Assembly: GCA_963617205.1 (NCBI GenBank) | Contig: CAVEOA010000004.1 | Coordinates: forward strand, 1 to 64,000 | DNA length: 64,000 nt | Reading direction: 5' to 3' | DNA from: UBA11524 sp963617205 | GTDB lineage: Bacteria > Bacillota > Clostridia > Christensenellales > Aristaeellaceae | Shown: piece after piece, positions 25,385 to 34,664 of the stretch | Position numbering within the stretch: position 1 is the first letter of the stretch | Layout of the letters: each line of letters begins with the position of its first letter | The notes under the pieces: model-generated | The model's input: the letters and a program-made list of their open reading frames with translations, nothing else | Told to the model about the DNA's origin: nothing | The model's database searches: none | Translations under genes and position numbers: made by a program

Positions 25385-26203
25385 GTGAGAAAAAAAACAA
25401 TCGTAGGTCTGCTGATGGCGGCATGCATCGCCGTCCTGATGGTGATCGGCGGCTGGGTCATGGCAATCAGCGTCCTGATTATTGTCTGCTTCGGCGTGCA
25501 GGAGGAATTTCATGCGCTGGCGCAGGCGGGTCATCGTCCTGTCGCGTGGCCGACATGGGTCGGCATGGTCGTGTCGATTCCGCTGACGCTTTTCTTCGGC
25601 ACGAAGATGATTCTGCCGGTCATTATGTCGATTTGTCTGCTGACGATCATCTGCGTCGTTTTCCGCTCTGAACCGAAGCTCGAGGACGCTGTCATGAGCA
25701 TGCTGCCCATGCTGACCATCGCGCTGCCGGGCATGAGCGCCATTTCCTTTGCGCTCATCGAGCCGAAATCGCTGCAAATCACGATGTTCGCGCTGACCAT
25801 CGGCATCCCGTGCATGGCGGACGCGTGCGCAATGTGGGTCGGCAAGGCCGTCAAGGGACCGAAGCTGTGCCCGGAAGTCAGCCCGAATAAGACGATTTCC
25901 GGCGCGATTGGCGGCATGATCGGCGCGATGCTGATGTCGCTGCTGATCGGCGTGATTGCCTACGCATTGTCCGGGCAGAACCGCTCGCTGCTGCCGGCGT
26001 GGTATGTCTACCTGCTGCTGGGCATTCTTGGCGGCGTTGCCGGTGAGATGGGCGACCTTTTCTTCTCGCTGATTAAGCGTTATTGCGGCATGAAGGATTT
26101 CTCGAACCTCTTCCCGGGTCACGGCGGTATGCTGGATCGGATAGACAGCGTGCTGTTCATGGCGGTGCTGATGCTCTGCTATCGGCTGCTCGCCGGAATA
26201 TAA
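25385..26203 (+). CDS. cdsA: Phosphatidate cytidylyltransferase
   Basis: A 272-residue integral membrane enzyme making CDP-diacylglycerol from phosphatidate and CTP. About seven hydrophobic helices are visible, beginning TIVGLLMAACIAVLMVIGGW. The C-terminal CTP-transferase signature is present as KRYCGMKDFSNLFPGHGGML followed by DRIDS, including the paired Asp residues. Translation starts with GTG at 25385 after AGGAGG. Next is dxr, the standard order in Clostridia and Bacilli. Confidence 0.93.
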   Translation: MRKKTIVGLLMAACIAVLMVIGGWVMAISVLIIVCFGVQEEFHALAQAGHRPVAWPTWVGMVVSIPLTLFFGTKMILPVIMSICLLTIICVVFRSEPKLEDAVMSMLPMLTIALPGMSAISFALIEPKSLQITMFALTIGIPCMADACAMWVGKAVKGPKLCPEVSPNKTISGAIGGMIGAMLMSLLIGVIAYALSGQNRSLLPAWYVYLLLGILGGVAGEMGDLFFSLIKRYCGMKDFSNLFPGHGGMLDRIDSVLFMAVLMLCYRLLAGI

Positions 26204-26212
26204 TACCGATAC

Positions 26213-26249
26213 GAGGTGGTGCGACCGACATGATCGAACCGCCTCTTTT
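26213..26249 (+). other. Hairpin with short T-run between cdsA and dxr
   Basis: GAGGTGGT (26213-26220) can pair with ACCGCCTC (26238-26245), one G-U wobble, followed by TTTTG. The 17-nt loop makes it weak; it may tune read-through into dxr. Confidence 0.3.
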
Positions 26250-26279
26250 GCCCGATTTGAAGGAAAGGAACGCAAGCCT

Positions 26280-27422
26280 ATGCAGACGATCTCAATCCTC
26301 GGCTCCACCGGCTCCATCGGCACGCAGGCTCTTGCAGTCGTGCGGCTGCATCCGGATGAATTTCAGGTGAAGATGCTGACGGCGCGCCGCAATGCGGAGA
26401 AGCTGTTCGAGCAGGTGCGCGAATTTCGCCCGGAAGCAGCGGGCTTGACCGAGCCGATTCCGATGGCGGATATTCCGGAGGACGTCCGCTTCTGCCGTTG
26501 GGTGATGGGCGAGGAAGCGCTTCATGCCGCGGCGGCGGAGGTTCCGGCTGATCTTGTGCTCGTCAGCGTGGTCGGCATTGCCGGATTGCAGAGCGTTATG
26601 GACGCAATCGGCGCAAACCGGCAGGTGCTGCTGGCGAACAAGGAGGCGCTCGTCACCGGCGGTCACCTCGTCATGGATGCGGCGAAGAAAATCGGCAAGC
26701 CGATTCTGCCGGTCGACAGTGAGCATTCGGCGATATTCCAGTGCCTGCAGGCCGCCGGCGACAATCGCCCTGTGCGGCTTCTGCTGACGGCGTCAGGCGG
26801 TCCCTTCCGCACGTGGACGCGTGAGCAGATGGAAAATGCGACCCGTGCGCAGGCGCTCAAGCACCCGAACTGGTCAATGGGTGCGAAAATTACGGTTGAT
26901 TCTGCAAGCATGTTCAATAAGGCGCTTGAAATCATGGAGGCACGCTGGCTGTTTGACATGCCGGCGGAGAAGATCCAGGTCGTTGTGCATCCGCAGAGCA
27001 TCGTCCATTCCGCTGTGGAATTTGCGGACGGCGCGGTGCTGGCGCAGATGGGCGTGCCGGACATGCGCGTCCCGATTGCCTATGCGATGACGTATCCGCG
27101 GCGCATCCCGACGGGCAGTCAGCCGCTTGACCTGTTCTCGGTGGGCACGCTGACGTTTGAGCCGGGCGACCCGGTTCGTTTTCCGGCGCTGCGGCTGGCA
27201 GGAGAATGTCTCCGCGCTGGCGGCGCTGCCTGCACGGTGCTCAACGGCGCGAATGAGATGGCGGTGGATGCGTTCCTGCATGACCGCATCCGCTTCGGCG
27301 ACATCAGCCGGATTGTAGAGGAAACGCTGAACCGCTGCGGCAGCCTTCCAGCTGATACGTTGGCGGATATTTTCGAGGCGGACCGGCAGGCGAGGCGCGT
27401 AGCCGCAAGCATCAAAGCATAA
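26280..27422 (+). CDS. dxr: 1-deoxy-D-xylulose 5-phosphate reductoisomerase
   Basis: A 380-residue NADPH enzyme forming 2-C-methyl-D-erythritol 4-phosphate in the non-mevalonate isoprenoid pathway. The N-terminus ISILGSTGSIGTQAL is the NADP-binding loop; ANKEALVTGG, VDSEHSAIFQCLQ (metal-binding Asp and Glu), LLTASGGPFR and KITVDSASMFNKALEIMEA are the substrate and metal motifs. AAGGAA precedes the ATG. With ispG downstream it shows the MEP route is used, feeding uppS upstream. Confidence 0.97.
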   Translation: MQTISILGSTGSIGTQALAVVRLHPDEFQVKMLTARRNAEKLFEQVREFRPEAAGLTEPIPMADIPEDVRFCRWVMGEEALHAAAAEVPADLVLVSVVGIAGLQSVMDAIGANRQVLLANKEALVTGGHLVMDAAKKIGKPILPVDSEHSAIFQCLQAAGDNRPVRLLLTASGGPFRTWTREQMENATRAQALKHPNWSMGAKITVDSASMFNKALEIMEARWLFDMPAEKIQVVVHPQSIVHSAVEFADGAVLAQMGVPDMRVPIAYAMTYPRRIPTGSQPLDLFSVGTLTFEPGDPVRFPALRLAGECLRAGGAACTVLNGANEMAVDAFLHDRIRFGDISRIVEETLNRCGSLPADTLADIFEADRQARRVAASIKA

Positions 27423-27436
27423 CAAAGAGGTGCGTC

Positions 27437-28504
27437 ATGACATTTATTTCAGTGCTGGCAGCCATTCTGCTGCTCGGAATCCTGATTACCGTCCATGAAT
27501 TCGGGCATTATTTCTTTGCGCGCATCACCGGCATCGAGGTGATGGAATTTGCCATCGGCTTCGGTCCGAAAATTGTCGGCTGGACGGGCAAATCCGGCAC
27601 GAAGTTCGCCCTGCGCTGTATTCCGCTCGGCGGCTACTGTGCCTTCTACGGCGAGGACGATGTGAATGGCAAGTCGGTCGATGACCCGCGCGCGTTCTAT
27701 CGTCAGCCGGTGTGGAAGCGGATGCTGTCGGTGCTGATGGGTCCGGGCATGAACTTCATTCTGCCGCTGCTGGTGCTGTTCCTGTACTTCTGGATTGGCG
27801 GCGTGTCCGCAACGCAGGCGGTCATTTCCGGCGTTGAGGAAAACAGTCCTGCCATGGCAGCCGGCATTCAGAGCGGCGATGTCATTCTCACAGTCAACGG
27901 CGTGGATGTGCCGAAGGAGAATGCCGCCACCTCGCTGACGGAGCTGATTGCCGCCGCAGGCAGTGAAACGGTTGAATTGACGGTGCAGCGCGGCGATGAG
28001 CAGCTCGAAATGACGGTGACGCCCGAATATGACGAGGCTCTGTTGCGCAGCCGGATGGGCGTGTATGTCGCGAGCGCCGCAACGGGGGAAACTTGCAGGA
28101 TTTCCGCAGCCTCGGCCATCAGCTACTCATGGGAAAGCTGCGTGTATGCCGGAACGGTCATCTGGCAGGCGCTGCGCGGCATGGTAACGACCGGTGCAGG
28201 CTTGAATGAGGTCGGCGGCGTGGTCGGCACGGTTGCGATGGTCAGCGAGCAGGTATCGGAGTATGGCTTCGAGGCGTTCATCAATGCGCTGGCGGTCATC
28301 TCCATCAATCTGGGCATCATGAATTTGCTGCCGATTCCCGGTCTGGACGGCGCACGCTTCCTGTTCCTGCTGCTGGAGGCCATCCGCCGCAAGCCGATTC
28401 CGCAGAAGTACGAGGCAACCGTCAACCTGATTGGCATGGGACTGCTGTTTGCGCTGATGATCTTCCTTATCTTCAAGGATGTCTGGACGCTGATTGGCGG
28501 ATAA
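27437..28504 (+). CDS. rseP: RseP-type site-2 zinc metalloprotease
   Basis: A 355-residue intramembrane protease. The first helix contains the zinc motif HEFGH (ITVHEFGHYFFARI); the second zinc ligand region is NLLPIPGLDGARF near residue 300. A single PDZ domain (residues ~125-210, VISGVEENSPAMAAGIQSGD) lies between membrane segments, and the last helix is GLLFALMIFLIFKDVW. Such enzymes cleave anti-sigma factors or signal-peptide remnants. It follows dxr by 14 bases behind AGAGGTG. Confidence 0.93.
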   Translation: MTFISVLAAILLLGILITVHEFGHYFFARITGIEVMEFAIGFGPKIVGWTGKSGTKFALRCIPLGGYCAFYGEDDVNGKSVDDPRAFYRQPVWKRMLSVLMGPGMNFILPLLVLFLYFWIGGVSATQAVISGVEENSPAMAAGIQSGDVILTVNGVDVPKENAATSLTELIAAAGSETVELTVQRGDEQLEMTVTPEYDEALLRSRMGVYVASAATGETCRISAASAISYSWESCVYAGTVIWQALRGMVTTGAGLNEVGGVVGTVAMVSEQVSEYGFEAFINALAVISINLGIMNLLPIPGLDGARFLFLLLEAIRRKPIPQKYEATVNLIGMGLLFALMIFLIFKDVWTLIGG

Positions 28505-28576
28505 GCGAAAGCGTCAGGGGCGAACACGGCAAAGTGGCATTTTATGCACAATCTGCAGGCGAAATAGGAGAACAAC

Positions 28577-29644
28577 ATGTACGAAACATCGATGGTTCGC
28601 GTCGGTTCGCTGACGCTTGGCGGGCATTCCCCCGTGTGGGTGCAGTCCATGACCAATACCGACACGCGCGATGCGGGAAAGACGCTTGCGCAGATTAACG
28701 CACTGGCGAAGGCTGGCTGCGACATCGTCCGTGTCAGCGTCTACGATGAGGAATGCGCAAAGGCGGTGCGGACGCTGGTGGATCAGTCGCCTGTGCCGCT
28801 GGTGGCGGATATCCACTTTAACCACAGGCTTGCCATCGCTGCGGCGGAGAACGGCATCCACAAGCTGCGCATCAATCCCGGCAATATTGGCGGCGAGGCG
28901 CATGTGCGCGAGCTGGCTGCGGCGGCGAAGGCGCATCATATTCCGATTCGCATCGGCGTGAATACAGGCTCCATCGAGAAGGATATTCTGGCGAAGTACG
29001 GGGGTCCGTGCGCGGAGGGGCTCGTTGAGAGCGCACTGAATCACGCGAAAATGCTGGAGAAGGTCGGCTTTGAGGATATCGTGCTGTCAATGAAGGCATC
29101 GGATGTGCGGCTGACGATTGAAACGTATGAGCTGGCGGCGAAGCGCTGCTCCTATCCGCTGCATGTCGGCGTGACGGAGGCAGGATTGCCGGGGCAGGGG
29201 ACGATCAAGAGCGCAATCGGCATCGGCGCCTTGCTGGCGCAGGGAATCGGCGATACGATTCGCGTCAGCCTGACGGGCGACCCGATTCCCGAGGCGAAGG
29301 CAGCGTGGGATATTCTGCGTGCACTGAATCTGCGGACACATGGCGTTCAGCTGGTGTCCTGTCCGACCTGCGGACGCACATGCATTGATGTGTCCGGCAT
29401 CGCGGCGCGTGTGGAGCGTGAGCTGGCGGACATAGATGTGCCGCTCAAGGTCGCCGTCATGGGCTGCGTCGTCAATGGCCCGGGTGAAGCGCGTGATGCG
29501 GACGTTGGCATGGCCGGCGGAAAGCGCGGCGGCGTGCTGTTTGTCAAAGGACAGGAGCCCATCGTGGTGGAGGAGAATCTCGCTGACTGCCTGATTGAAA
29601 CCGCGAGAAAAATCGCAGCGGAAAAGAAAACAAACATCGGGTGA
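28577..29644 (+). CDS. ispG: 4-hydroxy-3-methylbut-2-enyl diphosphate synthase
   Basis: A 355-residue iron-sulfur enzyme (GcpE) of the MEP pathway. The N-terminal TIM-barrel region has VWVQSMTNTDTRD and LVADIHFNHRLAI; the C-terminal cluster ligands are SCPTCGRTCID and MGCVVNGPGEA with the conserved Glu. TAGGAGA precedes the ATG. The next gene, polC, is separated by an unusual 578-bp intergenic region filled with tandem repeats. Confidence 0.97.
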   Translation: MYETSMVRVGSLTLGGHSPVWVQSMTNTDTRDAGKTLAQINALAKAGCDIVRVSVYDEECAKAVRTLVDQSPVPLVADIHFNHRLAIAAAENGIHKLRINPGNIGGEAHVRELAAAAKAHHIPIRIGVNTGSIEKDILAKYGGPCAEGLVESALNHAKMLEKVGFEDIVLSMKASDVRLTIETYELAAKRCSYPLHVGVTEAGLPGQGTIKSAIGIGALLAQGIGDTIRVSLTGDPIPEAKAAWDILRALNLRTHGVQLVSCPTCGRTCIDVSGIAARVERELADIDVPLKVAVMGCVVNGPGEARDADVGMAGGKRGGVLFVKGQEPIVVEENLADCLIETARKIAAEKKTNIG

Positions 29645-29730
29645 CGCTCTTCATTCGCTAACGTTCTTGGCGAAAGAAAGGCAAAGAAAAGCAACCTTTT
29701 CTGCCATGGCACAAAGTAATTGACGTGGAA
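29645..29730 (+). other. Unique leader of the repeat region after ispG
   Basis: An 86-base purine-rich stretch between ispG and the first tandem repeat. It contains an imperfect hairpin (AAGAAAAG paired with CTTTTCT) that could weakly terminate ispG transcription. No gene is seen. Confidence 0.35.
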
Positions 29731-30170
29731 GTGCACCGCGAAGGGGTACGTGGGCGAGCGCAAAGCCCCCGAAAGCCGGAAACAAACCAACTATGCAAAT
29801 GTGCACCGCGAAGGGGTACGGGGGCGAGCGCAAAGCCCCCGAAGGTCGGAAACCCAACCAACCAAGGAAATGTGCACCGCGAAGGGGTACGGGGGCGAGC
29901 GCAAAGCCCCCGAAAGCCGGAAACCCAACCAACCATGAAAAAGTGCACTGCGAAGGGGTATGGGGACGACCGCAAAGCCCTCGAAAGCCGGAAACCCAAC
30001 CAACTAAGGAAAAGTGCACCGCGAAGGGGTACGTGGACGACCGCAAAGCCCCCGAAAGCCGGAAATCAAACCAACCATGCAAATGTGCACTGCGAAGGGG
30101 TTCGGGGGCGAGCGCAAAGCCCTCGAAAGCCGGAAATCAAACCAACCATGGATGAAATACGCACCGCGAA
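29731..30170. repeat. Six-copy ~71-bp tandem repeat array between ispG and polC
   Basis: Units begin with GTGCACYGCGAAGGGGT at 29731, 29801, 29872, 29943, 30014 and 30085 (lengths 70, 71, 71, 71, 71 and ~74), and a broken seventh copy starts near 30159. Each has a ~52-bp core followed by an A-rich linker resembling CCCAACCAACCATGAAA. The core can form a hairpin between GGGGGC and GCCCCC around GAGCGCAAA, with variants in copies 1, 4, 5 and 6. The period is not a multiple of three, so the long open frames on both strands here are a consequence of repeat composition and not a repeat protein. Confidence 0.9.
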
Positions 30171-30222
30171 GAAATTCTGAAAGAAAAAACAGGCGAATCC
30201 TGCAAAGATAAGGAGGAAATCA

Positions 30223-33200
30223 ATGAGCTACGATGAGCTGCTTGCCCAAATCTACGCAGAACTGCCGCACCTTAAGGGACAATTACATATGCCGCGTGCG
30301 GTCTATATGCAGGAGCAGAAGAAGGTCTATATCACCTTCGAGGCAAATGTACTGGTCGAGGAAGCCACCTTCCTGAAGATGGAGAAAATCCTCCGCCGCG
30401 TGTTTTCACAGCGTGCGCTGGCGCTTCGCGTCGTTTCGCCGGCTCTGAAGGATGATTTCAAGCAGAACATCGGCACCTATAAGCAGGTGCTCACGGACTT
30501 CCTCCGCCGGAATTATCCGGCATCCGTCAGCTGGACGGATCAAATCGACTGGCGCTGTGAGGGCGACCGCATCACGCTGACGTTCCCGGACGCATTTTCG
30601 CTGGAGTATATGGCTCGGCAGAATGTCGCGGCGAGGCTGGAGCAGGCGGTGAAGGACATCTTCTCCGCAGAAATGCAGGTGGAATTGACCGTGGCGGGCG
30701 ACCAGGAGAAACGGCTTGCGCAAATCCGCGAGGAGCGCATGCGCGAGCACATGACCGCCGTCGCGCCGGACATGCTGAATCAGCCTCCTGCGAAGGAGAA
30801 GAAAAAAACCGACAAGCCGGCAGGCGAACGCAAGCCGTCCGCGCCGAAAAAGCAGGAAGAAAAGGAACCGCCGCGCGACCCGCTCATGCCGGTCATGACG
30901 GATCACGCCATCGGCAAGCCCATCATGGGACGCGCCATCGCCGATCGCCCGATGGAGATGAAGGAGCTGACGAGCGATACGGGGCTCGTCGTCGTGCAGG
31001 GCGATATCTTCAAGCTTGAAACGAAGGAGCTCAAGGGCGGCGAAATGCTGCTGGTGACCTTCGCCGTTACGGACTACACGTCGTCGGTGCTGTGCAAGGC
31101 GTTCATGCGCTTCCGCCGCAATTCCTTCGGCAGGCGCAAGGAAGGCGAGGAGCTGCCGCCCATCACTGAGGAGGAACGCAAGGCGGTGATGGACAAGGTC
31201 GACCAGCTTAAGGTCGGCATGAATGTCAAGGTGCGCGGCGACTGCCTCTTTGACAACTTTGTCCATGAGCTGTCCATCAGTGTGCGCGACCTTGTGCCGA
31301 TGGAGAAAATCGTCCGCATGGACACGGCAGAGGAAAAGCGCGTTGAGCTGCACATGCATACGAACATGTCCGCCATGGATGCGATGACGCCGGCGGATGT
31401 GCTGATTAAGCGCGCCATCGAGTGGGGACATCCTGCCGTGGCCATCACCGACCATGGCGTGTTGCAATCGTTCCCGGCGGCGTTCAATGCCGTCAAGAAG
31501 CAGCCGATTAAGCTGATTCCCGGCTGCGAGGGCTATCTGATTGATGAATCGGTGACGGTGACGGATGCGGATGACCGCTCGCTCGAGGAGCCGATTGTCG
31601 TGCTCGACTTTGAGTCCACCGGTCTGAACACGGCGACGGAGCGCGTCATCGAAATCGGTGCGGTCAAGCTGGTCGGCGATACGGTCGTTGACACGCTGTC
31701 GCTGCTGGTCAACCCGAAAAAGCCGCTTAAGCCGAAAATTACCGATCTGACCGGCATCACCGACACGATGCTTGCCGACAAGGAAACGGCGGAAACGGCG
31801 ATTCCCAAGCTGATGGATTTCATCGGCACCTCTGCGATTGCCGCGCATAACGCCAGCTTTGACGCTTCCTTGCTCAAGGCGGAGCTGCGCCGTCTCGGAC
31901 GGACGCTCAATGTGCCTGTGCTTGATACGCTGGCGCTATCGCGGCGGATGTTTCCGGAGCTGGGCTCGTTCAAGCTCAAAAGCGTCTGCAAGCAGCTTGG
32001 CGTCAGCCTGAAAAATGCCCATCGCGCCGTGCATGACGCGACCGCAACGGCGTTCTGTCTCGCGAAAATGCTTAAGTCCCTCAAGGAGGACAAGCAGTTC
32101 ACGAAGCTCAGCGACCTGAACACGCTCAAGGGCGGCGCTATCGGCGAAAGCTATCATGTGATTCTGCTTGTCAAGAGCCAGCAGGGATTGGTCAACCTGA
32201 ATCGCCTCGTGTCTATCGGGCATCTGGACTATTTCCGCAATCGTCCGCATATGCCCCGGCACATCATCGACCAGTACCGTGAGGGGCTGATTATCGGCAG
32301 CGCGTGCGAGGCAGGCGAGCTGTTCCGTGCGGTGCTGCATGAGGAGCCGTGGGAGAAAATCAAGAAAATCGCCTCGTGGTACGACTATCTGGAAATTCAG
32401 CCCATCGGCAACAACGAATTTCTGATTCGGCAGGGCTATGCGGCAGATGAGGAAGCGCTGCGCGAGCTGAACCGGAAAATCGTCCGCCTCGGCGAGGAGC
32501 TCGGCAAGCCGGTTGTCGCTACGGGGGACGTGCACTTCCTCGACCCGCACAACGCCATCAACCGCGCCATCATTCAGGCGGGCATGGGCTATGATGACGC
32601 TGACCTTCAGCCGCCGCTGTACTTCAAGACCACGAACGAGATGCTTGAGGAATTTGCTTATCTCGGCGAAAAGAAGTGCCGCGAGGTTGTGATTGACAAT
32701 CCGCGGATGATTGCCGATCAGGTCGAAAAGCTGCAGCTGTTCCCCAAGCATCCCAAGGGCGAGGATACGTTCCAACCGTTCTGGGAGGATGCGGCGGATA
32801 ATATCCAGAACATGACGTGGAGCACGGCGAAGGAGCTCTACGGCGACGAAATACCGGAAATTGTCGTGAACCGCCTGAACAAGGAGCTGAAATCCATCAT
32901 CGGCTACGGCTTTGCGACGCTGTACAACATCGCGCAGCGCCTTGTCAGCCGGTCGAATGCCGAAGGATACCTTGTCGGCAGCCGCGGATCGGTCGGCTCG
33001 AGCCTCGTTGCGCGCATGTGCGGCATCACGGAGGTGAACGCGCTTCCGCCGCATTACCGCTGCACGCACTGCCGCAAGGGCTTCTTCGATGTGGACAAGA
33101 GCAAATACAAGGTCGGCGTTGACCTGCCTGACAAGGATTGCCCGATTTGCGGACAGAAGCTGATCAAGGATGGCTTCGATATCCCGTTTGAGGTGTTTCT

Positions 33201-34644
33201 GGGCTTTGAGGGCGACAAGGTGCCTGATATCGACCTGAATTTCTCCGGCGAATATCAGAACCGCGCATTCCATAACGTCGAGGAGCTCTTCGGTCATGAC
33301 CACGTTTTCCGCGCAGGTACGATTACGGGTCTTGCAGAAAAAACGGCGTACGGCTATGTGTATAAGTACTTCGAGGAACGCGGCATTCAGGTCGGCAACA
33401 CGGAGAAGGAACGCCTTGCAGCAGGCTGCGAGGGCGTCAAGAAGTCAACCGGTCAGCACCCCGGCGGCATGGTCGTTGTGCCGAAGGAATACGAAATCTA
33501 CCAGTTCACCGCCGTGCAGCATCCTGCCGACGACCTTGATTCCGACTTCACCACAACGCACTTCGATTTCAACTCCATGCACGATATCCTCGTGAAGCTG
33601 GACTGCCTCGGTCATGATGACCCGACAGTCCTGCATATGCTCGAGGAGCTGACGGGCATCGGGTACAAGGATGTGCCGCTGGATGACCCGGCGGTTCGCA
33701 GTCTGTTCTCCTCCCCGGAGGCGCTCGGCGTGACGCAGGAGCAAATCGGCTGCACGACCGGCACATTCGGCGTGCCGGAATTTGGTACGGCGTTCGTCCG
33801 CGGCATGCTGGACGAAACGAAGCCGACGACCATGGAGGAATTGCTGCGCATTTCCGGTCTGTCGCACGGCACGGACGTGTGGCTGGGCAACGCACAGGAG
33901 CTGATTGCAAAGGGCACCGCAAAGCTGAGCGAATGCGTCTGCTGCCGCGACGATATCATGAATTATCTGATTGATAAGGGCGTCGCGCCGAAAATGGCAT
34001 TCACGACGATGGAGAGCGTCCGCAAAGGGCGCGGCCTGAAGCCTGAAATGGAGCAGGCGATGATCGAGCAGAATGTTCCGCAATGGTTCATGGACTCCTG
34101 CAAGAAGATCAAGTACATGTTCCCCAAGGGACATGCTGTGGCGTATGTGACGATGGCGCTGCGCATCGCATGGTACAAGGTGCATAAGCCGCTGGCGTAT
34201 TACTGCGCGTACTTCACCGTTCGCGGCGACGGCTTTGACGCGATGACCATGCTGATTGACCCGGAGACCATCCGCGAGAAAATCAAGCAAATCAAGAACG
34301 ACCCGAAAGCGACAGCGAAGGACGAGAAAACCATGACAAGCCTTGAGCTGGTGCTGGAAATGAACATGCGGGGCTTCAAATTCCTGCCGTGCGACCTGTA
34401 CAAGAGCGACCTGAAGAAGTTCCGCATGGAGGATGAGCATTCCCTGCGCTGCCCGTTCACGTCCCTCGGCGGATTGGGCGAGGCGGCTGCCATCGGCATC
34501 GTCAGGGAACGCGAGAAGGGACCGTTCCTCTCCATCGAGGATTTGAAGGAGCGTGCACATGTGTCCGGCGCAGTGATTGAGCTGCTCCGTGCACACGGCA
34601 CGCTGGAGGGCATGAGCGAAACAAGCCAGATTAGCATGTTCTGA
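30223..34644 (+). CDS. polC: DNA polymerase III alpha subunit, PolC type
   Basis: The replicative polymerase of low-GC Gram-positive bacteria, 1,473 residues. Order: N-terminal domains, a Lys/Pro-rich linker (~185-220), OB-fold (~250-360), first half of the PHP domain (ELHMHTNMSAMDAMTPADV, ~376), inserted DnaQ-like 3'-5' exonuclease (VVLDFESTGLN, ~460; HNASFD; HRAVHDATAT), rest of PHP, then polymerase core with GSRGSVGSSLVARM (~920), a Cys cluster CTHC...CPIC and catalytic PDIDLNFSGEYQ (~1000). The exonuclease inside PHP is specific for PolC as opposed to DnaE. AAGGAGG precedes the ATG. The next gene starts 20 bases on. Confidence 0.98.
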   Translation: MSYDELLAQIYAELPHLKGQLHMPRAVYMQEQKKVYITFEANVLVEEATFLKMEKILRRVFSQRALALRVVSPALKDDFKQNIGTYKQVLTDFLRRNYPASVSWTDQIDWRCEGDRITLTFPDAFSLEYMARQNVAARLEQAVKDIFSAEMQVELTVAGDQEKRLAQIREERMREHMTAVAPDMLNQPPAKEKKKTDKPAGERKPSAPKKQEEKEPPRDPLMPVMTDHAIGKPIMGRAIADRPMEMKELTSDTGLVVVQGDIFKLETKELKGGEMLLVTFAVTDYTSSVLCKAFMRFRRNSFGRRKEGEELPPITEEERKAVMDKVDQLKVGMNVKVRGDCLFDNFVHELSISVRDLVPMEKIVRMDTAEEKRVELHMHTNMSAMDAMTPADVLIKRAIEWGHPAVAITDHGVLQSFPAAFNAVKKQPIKLIPGCEGYLIDESVTVTDADDRSLEEPIVVLDFESTGLNTATERVIEIGAVKLVGDTVVDTLSLLVNPKKPLKPKITDLTGITDTMLADKETAETAIPKLMDFIGTSAIAAHNASFDASLLKAELRRLGRTLNVPVLDTLALSRRMFPELGSFKLKSVCKQLGVSLKNAHRAVHDATATAFCLAKMLKSLKEDKQFTKLSDLNTLKGGAIGESYHVILLVKSQQGLVNLNRLVSIGHLDYFRNRPHMPRHIIDQYREGLIIGSACEAGELFRAVLHEEPWEKIKKIASWYDYLEIQPIGNNEFLIRQGYAADEEALRELNRKIVRLGEELGKPVVATGDVHFLDPHNAINRAIIQAGMGYDDADLQPPLYFKTTNEMLEEFAYLGEKKCREVVIDNPRMIADQVEKLQLFPKHPKGEDTFQPFWEDAADNIQNMTWSTAKELYGDEIPEIVVNRLNKELKSIIGYGFATLYNIAQRLVSRSNAEGYLVGSRGSVGSSLVARMCGITEVNALPPHYRCTHCRKGFFDVDKSKYKVGVDLPDKDCPICGQKLIKDGFDIPFEVFLGFEGDKVPDIDLNFSGEYQNRAFHNVEELFGHDHVFRAGTITGLAEKTAYGYVYKYFEERGIQVGNTEKERLAAGCEGVKKSTGQHPGGMVVVPKEYEIYQFTAVQHPADDLDSDFTTTHFDFNSMHDILVKLDCLGHDDPTVLHMLEELTGIGYKDVPLDDPAVRSLFSSPEALGVTQEQIGCTTGTFGVPEFGTAFVRGMLDETKPTTMEELLRISGLSHGTDVWLGNAQELIAKGTAKLSECVCCRDDIMNYLIDKGVAPKMAFTTMESVRKGRGLKPEMEQAMIEQNVPQWFMDSCKKIKYMFPKGHAVAYVTMALRIAWYKVHKPLAYYCAYFTVRGDGFDAMTMLIDPETIREKIKQIKNDPKATAKDEKTMTSLELVLEMNMRGFKFLPCDLYKSDLKKFRMEDEHSLRCPFTSLGGLGEAAAIGIVREREKGPFLSIEDLKERAHVSGAVIELLRAHGTLEGMSETSQISMF

Positions 34645-34664
34645 GGTGACAGGAGGAGAAACAA

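Noticed and set aside
29731..30170. CRISPR array between ispG and polC
   Set aside because: Repeat units are ~71 bp and conserved over their full length, including the would-be spacers; no cas gene is nearby.
29651..30180. Proteins of 100-150 residues read on both strands across the tandem repeats
   Set aside because: The 71-bp period shifts frame in every copy, there is no ribosome binding site, and openness in several frames follows from the stop-poor repeat composition.
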